A DNA stretch of 7,186 nt from DASPWW01 sp035461345 (GTDB lineage: Bacteria; Actinomycetota; Thermoleophilia; Solirubrobacterales; 70-9): the NCBI GenBank assembly GCA_035461345.1, contig DATHVJ010000063.1, positions 1 to 7,186 of the forward strand. Reading direction: 5' to 3'. The notes beneath the pieces were generated by a model. It did no database searches and was not told where the DNA came from. It saw only the letters and a program-made list of their open reading frames with translations. Below, in pieces: positions 1 to 4,885 of the stretch. Within the stretch, counting starts at the first letter, position 1. The number at the start of each line of letters is the position of its first letter. Both the position numbers and the translations under genes were made by a program.

Positions 1-71
1 GCCGCCGCGACGAGTACTACCAGCAGCCGCCCCCGCCCGGTCCCGACGACCCGACGCGGCGACTTCGCTAG
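1..71 (+). CDS. C-terminal end of an unidentified protein (partial, 5' end outside window)
   Basis: Reading in frame 3, the first 22 complete codons give a hydrophilic tail, RRDEYYQQPPPPGP followed by DDPTRRLR, and then a TAG stop at 69-71. A Tyr/Gln/Pro-rich, charged tail of this kind is common at the cytoplasmic or disordered end of actinobacterial proteins, but it does not identify a family. The next gene, recR, lies on the opposite strand and its stop codon is only 3 bases away, so the two genes converge with almost no spacer. That compact layout supports this frame being the real end of a gene. The call rests on frame, composition and layout only, and the function is unknown. Confidence 0.5.
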   Translation, partial: RRDEYYQQPPPPGPDDPTRRLR

Positions 72-74
72 CCG

Positions 75-671
75 TCAGCCCTCGAGAGCTCGCCGACCGG
101 CGAGCGCGCGGCCGAGCGTGACCTCGTCGGCGTGCTCGAGATCCGCTCCCACCGGGAGACCGCTGGCCAGCCTGGTCACCCGAGCCTGTCCGCGCAGCAG
201 CTCGGCGATGTGCAGGGCAGTCGCCTCGCCGGTGGTGGTTGGGTTGGTCGCCAGCACCACCTCGCCCACCTCGCCCTCGCGAACCCGCTGCAGCAGCTCG
301 TCGATTCGCAGGTCCTCGGGGTCGATCCCGTCGATCGGCGACAGCGCCCCGCCGAGGACGTGGTACAGGCCCCGGTACTCGTGCGTGCGCTCGATCGGGA
401 TCACGTCCGCGGGCTCCTCGACGACGCAGATCACCGATCGGTCGCGGCCCTTGTCGGCGCAGATCCTGCACAGCGGGCCCTCGGCGAGGTTGAAGCACCG
501 CTCGCACAGCGTGACCTTCTCCTTCACCTCGCGGATCGCGTCCGCGAGCCCGAGCGCCTCCTGCTCGTCGGCGCGCAGCAGGTGGAACGCCAGCCGCTGC
601 GCCGTCCGCTGACCCACCCCCGGCAACTTGGTCAGCTCGGCGATCAGGCGGTTGATCGGCCCCGGCTGCAT
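75..671 (-). CDS. recR: Recombination mediator protein RecR
   Basis: This is a 198-residue protein, the usual RecR length. RecR works in the cytoplasm with RecO and RecF to load RecA at single-strand gaps and forms a ring-shaped clamp on DNA. The expected modules are present in order. A helix-hairpin-helix lies at about residues 15-31 (LPGVGQRTAQRLAFHLL). A four-cysteine zinc motif sits at C56, C59, C68 and C71. The Toprim domain runs from about 78 to 170 and includes EEPADV at 85-90, the LGGALSPIDG loop at 106-115 and NPTTTGEATA at 143-152. The last is often NPTxEGEATA, so one acidic residue is Thr here. The C-terminal GLPVGADLE and TLGRALAGR motifs are also intact. The ATG start lies 23 bases after the ybaB stop, with a modest AGG-type ribosome site, consistent with the third position in a dnaX-ybaB-recR operon. 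Confidence 0.97.
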   Translation of the reverse strand: MQPGPINRLIAELTKLPGVGQRTAQRLAFHLLRADEQEALGLADAIREVKEKVTLCERCFNLAEGPLCRICADKGRDRSVICVVEEPADVIPIERTHEYRGLYHVLGGALSPIDGIDPEDLRIDELLQRVREGEVGEVVLATNPTTTGEATALHIAELLRGQARVTRLASGLPVGADLEHADEVTLGRALAGRRALEG

Positions 672-694
672 CCGATCGCCTGGCCGCTGCCCGG

Positions 695-1048
695 CTACGA
701 GCCCGGGAGCCCGGGCAGTCCGGGGCCGCCCCCCTGCCCGCCGAGACCGCCGATCCCGCCCATTCGCTCTCCGGCGAGCTGCTGGGCGGCGCGCAGCGCC
801 TCGTTGACGGCCGCGGTGACCATGTCGGCGAGCACCTCCGCGTCGTCGGGATCGACCGCCTCCGGGTCGATCGTGAGCTCGAGCAGTCGCAGGTCCCCGC
901 TCATCTTCACCTTGACCATCCCGCCGCCAGCGCTTGCGTCCACGACCTCTTCGGCGAGCTTCTCCTGCGCCTTCATCATCTCGGCCTGCATCTGCTGGGC
1001 CTGCTTCATGAGCTGGTTGAGGTCCATCCCTCCCGGCCCCCTGGTCAT
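695..1048 (-). CDS. ybaB: Nucleoid-associated protein, YbaB/EbfC family
   Basis: The gene encodes 117 residues. The family forms small cytoplasmic dimers that bind DNA, and its gene is typically placed between dnaX and recR. The N-terminal Met/Gln-rich helix (MDLNQLMKQAQQMQAEMMKA, from residue 8) is the family signature. It is followed by the beta region GGGMVKVKMSGD (41-52), ELTIDPEAV (57-65) and the C-terminal helix VTAAVNEALRAAQQL (77-91). The last 25 residues are a Gly/Pro-rich tail, presumably disordered. I chose the ATG at 1048 because it overlaps the dnaX stop as ATGA and has a strong GAGGAGG ribosome site 7 bases upstream. The Met at residue 8 (position 1027) matches the usual family start and is preceded by another purine-rich stretch, so the native protein could be 110 residues. 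The overlap implies translational coupling to dnaX. Confidence 0.93.
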   Translation of the reverse strand: MTRGPGGMDLNQLMKQAQQMQAEMMKAQEKLAEEVVDASAGGGMVKVKMSGDLRLLELTIDPEAVDPDDAEVLADMVTAAVNEALRAAQQLAGERMGGIGGLGGQGGGPGLPGLPGS

Positions 1049-2757
1049 GCCGAGTCCTCCTCGGGCTCGAACTCCTCGGCGTCGAACTCGGCCTTGATCC
1101 GCTCGATCAGCTCATCCTCGCCCATCGCGGGCTCGGCGCCGTTCGCAGCCCCCGCATCCTCGCCGTCGAGCAGCACGTAGACGGGGCGCAGGCGCTCGCC
1201 GACGATCATCCGCACGGCCTCGGTCAGCCGCTCGCGATTGCCCTCCGCCTCGGCCTTGCGCTTGTTGAACGCCGCGCTGGGCGGGAAACCGACCTCCAGC
1301 ACTGCTCGCTCGGCATCGACGGCGAGCGGCCGCGCGGCGGCGAACACAGCCGACAGCAGCTCGGAGCCCGACTGGCGCACCTGGTCGAGAACCGCGGGCC
1401 ACAGCCCCGCGACCCGCTCGAGGTCGATCGCCTCGGCGGTCGCGGCGCCGCTTGTGGCGGCGGCCCTGATCGCGGCGCCGCCGCCCGCGTCGGCCTTCGG
1501 CGTTTCGGCGTCGGCGGCCTCCTCGCTTTGGGCGGGCGCGGCCCTCTCGGCTTCGGTGCCCGCACCCGGCGCGTCCTGCCTCTCCTCGGTGACTCGGATC
1601 GGCCCCGACGCTCCACGCTCGAGTCGCTCGATGCGCTGCGCGAGCGCCTCGCGCGAGGGGTCGACGTCCGGGCGGGCGGCCTTCAGCAGCGCCAGCTCGA
1701 GGGCGGCGCGGGGGTCGTCTCCCCACTCCCGGATCGCGCTCTGGGCGGCGGACAGAGCGTCGATGGCGCGGACGGCGGCGATGTCCCCGATCCGCTCGGC
1801 CTGCTCGCGCAGGCGCTCGTCCTGCGCCGGAGTGACGGTGAACGCGTCGGGGACCGTGCCGGCGGTGCGGATGACCAGCAGCTGGCGCAGGTGTGCGATC
1901 AGGTCGCGGATGAACTGCGAGCTCTCGCGCCCCGACCGCGCCAGTCGCTCGACCGTCTCCAGGACCGCCCTCCCGTCTCCGTCGGCGACCGCGTCGGCGG
2001 CGCCGAAGATCAGCTCGGCGTCGGCGACGCCGAGCACGGCGAGGACGTCGTCGGTCTTCACGGGGCTGCCGCCGTAGGCGACGAGCTGGTCGAGGGTGCC
2101 GAGCGCGTCGCGGAAGCTGCCGTTCGCGGACCGGGCAATCGCCGAGATCGCGCCCGGCTCGACCTCGATCCCCTCGCTGCCCGCCGCCCGCTCCAGCACC
2201 TCGGCGATCTGGGCAGCCGACGGGCGCTGGAAGTCGAACCGTTGGCAGCGGTCGACGATCGTCGGCATCACCTTGTGGGCCTCGGTCGTGGCGAGCACGA
2301 ACACGGTGTTCGGCGGCGGCTCCTCGAGTGTCTTCAGGAACGCGTTCCATGCCTCGCGGGTGAGCATGTGCGCCTCGTCGATGATGTAGACCTTCCACCG
2401 GCCCGCCGCGGGCACATATCCGACGCGCTCACGCAGCTCGCGGATGTCGTCGACGGAGCGGTTCGAGGCGGCGTCCATCTCGATCACGTCGAGCGAGGTG
2501 CCGGCGGCGATCGCCCGGCACGACTCGCACTCCCCGCACGGCTGCGTCGTGGGGCCGCCCCGCTCGCAGTTCAGGCACCGGGCGAGGATCTTCGCCATCG
2601 AGGTCTTGCCGGTGCCGCGCGAGCCGACGAACAGGTACGCGTGGTGAACGCGATCCTGCTCAACGGCGTTGCGGAGCGTGCGGACCACGTGCTCCTGGCC
2701 CACCACCTCGTCGAAGGCCTGGGGGCGATGGCGGCGGTAGAGGGAGGTTTCGGCCAC
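1045..2757 (-). CDS. dnaX: DNA polymerase III subunit gamma/tau
   Basis: This 570-residue protein is the AAA+ ATPase of the replicative clamp loader and couples the polymerase to the helicase. Motifs are in order: YRRHRPQAFDEVVGQ near the N-terminus, Walker A GSRGTGKTS (45-53), a zinc-binding module with C64, C74, C77 and C80, Walker B YIIDEAH (124-130), LEEPPP (144-149), sensor 1 ATT (156-158) and sensor 2 GSFRDALGTLDQL (213-225). The collar domain spans roughly 245-360. An Ala/Glu/Gly-rich linker follows (about 380-440), then a tau-type C-terminal domain (about 445-530) and an acidic end. The frame stays open upstream to 3342, but homology begins at the GTG at 2757 (GTG-GCC-GAA, read M-A-E-T-S-L-Y). 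A TAGACT box lies 8 bases before that codon, so I place the start there. No A/T-rich slippery heptamer is evident, so a short gamma form made by frameshifting is not supported. Confidence 0.96.
   Translation of the reverse strand: MAETSLYRRHRPQAFDEVVGQEHVVRTLRNAVEQDRVHHAYLFVGSRGTGKTSMAKILARCLNCERGGPTTQPCGECESCRAIAAGTSLDVIEMDAASNRSVDDIRELRERVGYVPAAGRWKVYIIDEAHMLTREAWNAFLKTLEEPPPNTVFVLATTEAHKVMPTIVDRCQRFDFQRPSAAQIAEVLERAAGSEGIEVEPGAISAIARSANGSFRDALGTLDQLVAYGGSPVKTDDVLAVLGVADAELIFGAADAVADGDGRAVLETVERLARSGRESSQFIRDLIAHLRQLLVIRTAGTVPDAFTVTPAQDERLREQAERIGDIAAVRAIDALSAAQSAIREWGDDPRAALELALLKAARPDVDPSREALAQRIERLERGASGPIRVTEERQDAPGAGTEAERAAPAQSEEAADAETPKADAGGGAAIRAAATSGAATAEAIDLERVAGLWPAVLDQVRQSGSELLSAVFAAARPLAVDAERAVLEVGFPPSAAFNKRKAEAEGNRERLTEAVRMIVGERLRPVYVLLDGEDAGAANGAEPAMGEDELIERIKAEFDAEEFEPEEDSA
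1049..1064 (-). promoter_or_regulatory. Strong ribosome binding site for ybaB inside the dnaX 3' end
   Basis: On the minus strand the last codons of dnaX contain GAGGAGG followed by ACTCGGC and then the ATG of ybaB. This gives a canonical 7-base spacing. Because the ybaB start overlaps the dnaX stop, the site favours reinitiation or coupled translation, and it is the main reason for choosing 1048 over 1027 as the start. Confidence 0.7.
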
Positions 2758-2765
2758 GCACGGCC

Positions 2766-2771
2766 AGTCTA
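2766..2771 (-). promoter_or_regulatory. Probable -10 box of a leaderless-type promoter for the dnaX operon
   Basis: The minus strand reads TAGACT, then 8 bases (GGCCGTGC), then the GTG of dnaX. The hexamer fits the actinobacterial -10 pattern TANNNT, and the spacing would put transcription initiation at or next to the start codon, giving a leaderless or nearly leaderless mRNA. There is no convincing Shine-Dalgarno sequence in front of the GTG and no clear -35 box. The first three bases of the hexamer are also the TAG stop of the small upstream gene, so the match could be partly fortuitous. Confidence 0.5.
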
Positions 2772-3017
2772 CCCGCCGCCCCGGAGCGGCCGGATTCCAC
2801 TCAGCCGCCCTTGGGGAGTCTCGATCGGCAGCGAAACGGGGTCGAACGGCTCGGAGAACGCCGTGATGTACGCGGTCACGTGGCCGCCCGGCTGCAGCTT
2901 GACGGCGAGCGCGCGAGGCTTCGGGGACTTGGCCGGGACAGGGACCGACAGGGCGAGGATCACCGCGGCGTGGGCGAGGGCAAAGAGCGCGCCGGCGCGC
3001 CCCCGACGCGATGGCAC
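2769..3017 (-). CDS. Small membrane-anchored or secreted protein of unknown function
   Basis: I do not recognise this 82-residue protein. Residues 2-8 are basic (PSRRGRA), and 9-28 form one hydrophobic segment (GALFALAHAAVILALSVPVP), either a signal peptide or a single membrane anchor. The remainder, about 33-82, is a short probably extracytoplasmic segment with alternating hydrophobic residues (ALAVKLQPGGHVTAYITAF) and a Pro-rich stretch ending RPLRGGG. By my count 72 of 82 codons end in G or C, while second positions hold far more A/T, which is the pattern of a real gene here. The start is GTG, because an in-frame TAA lies only two codons upstream. A GGAGG lies 17 bases before it, too far to be convincing. 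The stop at 2769-2771 lies 11 bases before dnaX and overlaps its -10 box, so this gene may be read with or independently of dnaX. Confidence 0.6.
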   Translation of the reverse strand: MPSRRGRAGALFALAHAAVILALSVPVPAKSPKPRALAVKLQPGGHVTAYITAFSEPFDPVSLPIETPQGRLSGIRPLRGGG

Positions 3018-3116
3018 CCCGTCTTACGTATCGTCCTCCACGACCGATCCCGGCTCTCTTTTCTCGGCCTGATGTGTTGTATCGGCGCGGCTCGCGGCTT
3101 GCTTGACCGCCGTGGA

Positions 3117-3130
3117 CGCCGGATCCGGCG
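3117..3130. promoter_or_regulatory. 14-bp perfect palindrome upstream of the membrane-protein promoter
   Basis: CGCCGGATCCGGCG is a perfect inverted repeat ending 11 bases before the TACTGT -10 box, so it covers roughly the -39 to -26 region of the predicted start site. A dimeric repressor or activator could bind here. A palindrome this long is expected about once by chance in a GC-rich window of this size, so only its location makes it notable. Confidence 0.25.
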
Positions 3131-3141
3131 ACGCCGCAGGC

Positions 3142-3147
3142 TACTGT
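3142..3147 (+). promoter_or_regulatory. Probable -10 box of a leaderless-type promoter for the membrane glycosyltransferase-like gene
   Basis: TACTGT fits TANNNT and is followed by 9 bases and then the ATG at 3157. No Shine-Dalgarno sequence lies between the hexamer and the ATG, so initiation at or close to the start codon is the simplest reading. A TTGACC occurs at 3103-3108, but it is 33 bases from the hexamer, too far to be its -35 element. Confidence 0.5.
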
Positions 3148-3156
3148 CCCCGGCCG

Positions 3157-4569
3157 ATGCGCCTCTCGAGGGCCACCGCCTTGGCCCCCCTTGCCTGGAT
3201 CGCCGCGCTCGCGCTGGCGCAGTGGCTCGCGTTCCGGCACGGGTTCGCGAACTACGACACCTTCTACGCGCTGGTGTGGGGCGACGAGATCGCCCACGGG
3301 GAGAGCCCCGACCTCGACGTCGTCCTGCCCCCCACCCCGCACCCTCTCGCCACGCTCGCCGGGATCGTGCTTTCGCCGCTCGGCGACGGCGCCGAGGACG
3401 CGGTCGTCGCGATCGCGTTCCTGTCGCTCGCCGCCGTCGGCTACCTGACCTACCGGCTGGGATCCGAGTGGTTCAACCGGGCGGTCGGCGTGCTGGCGGC
3501 GGCGATCGTCCTCACCCGGGTGCCGATGCTCGACTTCGGGGTCCGGGCGTACGTCGACATCCCGTACATCGCGCTCGTGTTGGCGGCGCTGCTCACCGAG
3601 ACGAAGCGGCCGCGGGCCGGATGGCCCGTGCTGGCGATCCTGGCCGTCGCCGGACTGCTGCGTCCCGAGGCGTGGCTGTTCTCCGCCGCGTATCTCGCGT
3701 ACCTGCTCTACACGGCCCGGGCTCGCCCGCGCGGCTGGGCCGCGGCGATGACCGCGCTGGCGGCCTCGGCGCCCGTGGTGTGGGCGCTCAGCGACCTCGC
3801 GTTCGCTGGCGACGCTCTGTACTCGCTCACCGGCACCCAGGACACCGTCGACACCCTCGATCGCGAGACCGGCATCGGCGGACTCGTCGGCGAGGCGCCG
3901 CAGCGGCTCGGCGAGGTCGTGCGCGAGCCGGTGTTGCTCGGGGGCGCGGTCGGGGTCGTGCTGGCGTTTGCGCTGCTGCGCCAGCGCGCCGCACTCGCGC
4001 TGGCCTTCGGAGCATTAGCGGTGGGCGCCTTCTCCCTGCTGGCGCTCGGCGGCCTGGCGGTGATCACCCGCTACCTGCTCCTGGTCGGGGTGATCGTCTC
4101 GATCTTCTGCGCCGTCGCCGTGTTCGGCTGGCTGGTCCTCGGTCGCAGCGACCCGTGGCGGGCCAGGTGGATGGTGGCCGCCGCGGTCGTCGGGGTGCTG
4201 CTGCTCGCCTTCGCCCCGGCGCAGGCGAACCGCCTCGACGACCTCCAGGAGAAGATCGCCGACCAAGACCGGATCCAGGCGGATCTCCGCGAGCTTGCGG
4301 ACTCGGGCGCCTTCGACGAGGATTGCGCACCCGTGTCGGTTCCCAACACCCGCCCGGTTCCGATGCTCGCCCTGTGGCTAGACCGCCGCCCGTCGGAGAT
4401 CGTCTCGATCGCCGACACGACCGGCTACTTCGTCGAGCCCTCCTCGCCCGAAGTGGAGGAGGAATTCCGACTCGACCCGAACGACCCCGGAGTGCGTCGG
4501 GGTGGCGTCCCCCCCGGCTTCCGGGAGCTGGCCCGCAACCCCTCCTGGGAGCTGTACTCGAGCTGCTGA
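3157..4569 (+). CDS. Polytopic membrane protein, probable GT-C-type glycosyltransferase
   Basis: The gene encodes 470 residues with roughly 9-10 hydrophobic segments, including about 8-25, 83-98, 107-121, 135-147, 157-168, 175-186, 195-210, 259-274, 279-303, 305-328 and 338-353. After these comes a hydrophilic C-terminal region (about 357-470), probably extracytoplasmic. The architecture resembles GT-C enzymes, which move sugars from lipid-phosphate carriers on the outer face of the membrane. The first loop has the acidic pair region NYDTFYALVWGDE (D34, D43, E44) where GT-C enzymes carry catalytic Asp, followed by TPHPLATL (60-67). LDFGVRAYVDIPY (125-137) and LLRPEAW (167-173) also look like this group. 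The donor and acceptor cannot be read from the sequence. The frame extends back to a TTG at 3103, but I start at the ATG at 3157 because the TACTGT promoter box lies just before it and the membrane-protein character begins there. The gene is divergent from the 82-residue gene and convergent with the SRP RNA. Confidence 0.75.
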   Translation: MRLSRATALAPLAWIAALALAQWLAFRHGFANYDTFYALVWGDEIAHGESPDLDVVLPPTPHPLATLAGIVLSPLGDGAEDAVVAIAFLSLAAVGYLTYRLGSEWFNRAVGVLAAAIVLTRVPMLDFGVRAYVDIPYIALVLAALLTETKRPRAGWPVLAILAVAGLLRPEAWLFSAAYLAYLLYTARARPRGWAAAMTALAASAPVVWALSDLAFAGDALYSLTGTQDTVDTLDRETGIGGLVGEAPQRLGEVVREPVLLGGAVGVVLAFALLRQRAALALAFGALAVGAFSLLALGGLAVITRYLLLVGVIVSIFCAVAVFGWLVLGRSDPWRARWMVAAAVVGVLLLAFAPAQANRLDDLQEKIADQDRIQADLRELADSGAFDEDCAPVSVPNTRPVPMLALWLDRRPSEIVSIADTTGYFVEPSSPEVEEEFRLDPNDPGVRRGGVPPGFRELARNPSWELYSSC

Positions 4570-4570
4570 G

Positions 4571-4608
4571 AGCAAACGGACCGTGCAACCCGCCGTCGAG
4601 AGCGGTCC
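4571..4608 (-). terminator. Possible terminator hairpin downstream of the SRP RNA
   Basis: On the minus strand GGACCG (4608-4603) can pair with CGGTCC (4583-4578) across a 19-base loop and is followed by GTTTGCT. The short stem, long loop and weak T-run make this a poor intrinsic terminator. Its position just downstream of the SRP RNA and just past the stop of the convergent gene is what suggests the role. Confidence 0.25.
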
Positions 4609-4635
4609 CCGGGCGCTGCCGTCGTGGCGAGCTCG

Positions 4636-4732
4636 GGCCAGGCTGATCCGCATCACATGCGGGACACCGCTTAAGGCTGCTTCCTTCCGGACCTGACCTG
4701 GTTCGCGAGCCCACATTGCGCGGGACCTGGCC
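4636..4732 (-). ncRNA. ffs: Bacterial small signal recognition particle RNA (4.5S type)
   Basis: The minus strand carries the near-invariant SRP RNA domain IV core: CAGGTCAGGTCCGG followed by AAGGAAGCAGCC, with its GGAA tetraloop, complementary to about 4675-4700. The ends close perfectly, because GGCCAGG (4732-4726) pairs with CCTGGCC (4642-4636), giving a hairpin of about 97 nt, the normal size for the small bacterial form without an Alu domain. This RNA binds Ffh and, with FtsY, targets ribosomes making membrane proteins to the translocon. It lies on the same strand as, and upstream of, dnaX-ybaB-recR. The exact transcript ends are inferred from the pairing. I could not see a convincing promoter immediately upstream, so a longer precursor is possible. 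Confidence 0.93.
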
Positions 4733-4751
4733 GTCAACGCCGCCCGCGACG

Positions 4752-4783
4752 GTCCGGGCCCCGAAGGCCGCGGCCCCTCGGAC
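4752..4783. other. GC-rich imperfect inverted repeat between SRP RNA and transporter gene
   Basis: GTCCG with GGCC can pair with GGCC and CGGAC across this stretch, with a small bulge. It lies in the 153-base spacer between the divergently transcribed SRP RNA and MFS gene. There is no T-run on either strand, so it is not an obvious terminator. A regulatory site or simple GC-rich background are both possible. Apart from this and the transporter -10 box, I see nothing definite in 4733-4885. Confidence 0.2.
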
Positions 4784-4872
4784 GGGTATTCGGCCCCGCT
4801 AGAGCGGATTGCGGGTTCAGGGCACCGCTAATTCCCCGCCTAGCACGGTCCGCCGACCATCGTAGCGGCGGA

Positions 4873-4878
4873 TAGGCT
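4873..4878 (+). promoter_or_regulatory. Probable -10 box of a leaderless-type promoter for the MFS transporter
   Basis: TAGGCT fits TANNNT and is separated by 7 bases from the ATG at 4886. No credible Shine-Dalgarno sequence lies in the gap. This is the same arrangement as in front of dnaX and the 3157 gene, which strengthens all three predictions. Confidence 0.5.
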
Positions 4879-4885
4879 CGCCGCG

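Noticed and set aside
1045..2757. Programmed frameshift in dnaX producing a gamma subunit
   Set aside because: No run of A or T and no A-AAA-AAG-like slippery heptamer was found in the gene, and the full-length tau-type frame is uninterrupted.
1528..3072. Long plus-strand open frame antisense to dnaX (514 codons)
   Set aside because: It is a mirror frame kept open by GC-rich codons. The product is Arg/Ala/Gly/Asp-rich with no recognisable domain, and dnaX on the other strand is certain.
3103..3156. N-terminal extension of the membrane-protein gene from TTG at 3103
   Set aside because: It would translate through the palindrome and the TACTGT promoter box and adds 18 hydrophilic residues before the first membrane helix. 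The ATG at 3157 fits better.
2758..3342. Upstream extension of the dnaX frame adding 195 residues
   Set aside because: The extension is low-complexity, Arg/Gly-rich and has no DnaX homology. It overlaps the 82-residue gene, and the conserved N-terminus begins at the GTG at 2757.
2811..4646. Long plus-strand frame overlapping the membrane-protein gene (611 codons)
   Set aside because: The product is almost entirely Arg/Gly/Ala/Pro and is the shifted frame of the real gene at 3157-4569. It even runs into the SRP RNA region.
4811..4830. tRNA-like GGTTC motif
   Set aside because: GGGTTCAGGG is not followed by a proper T-arm closing stem, and no acceptor, D or anticodon arms can be built around it.
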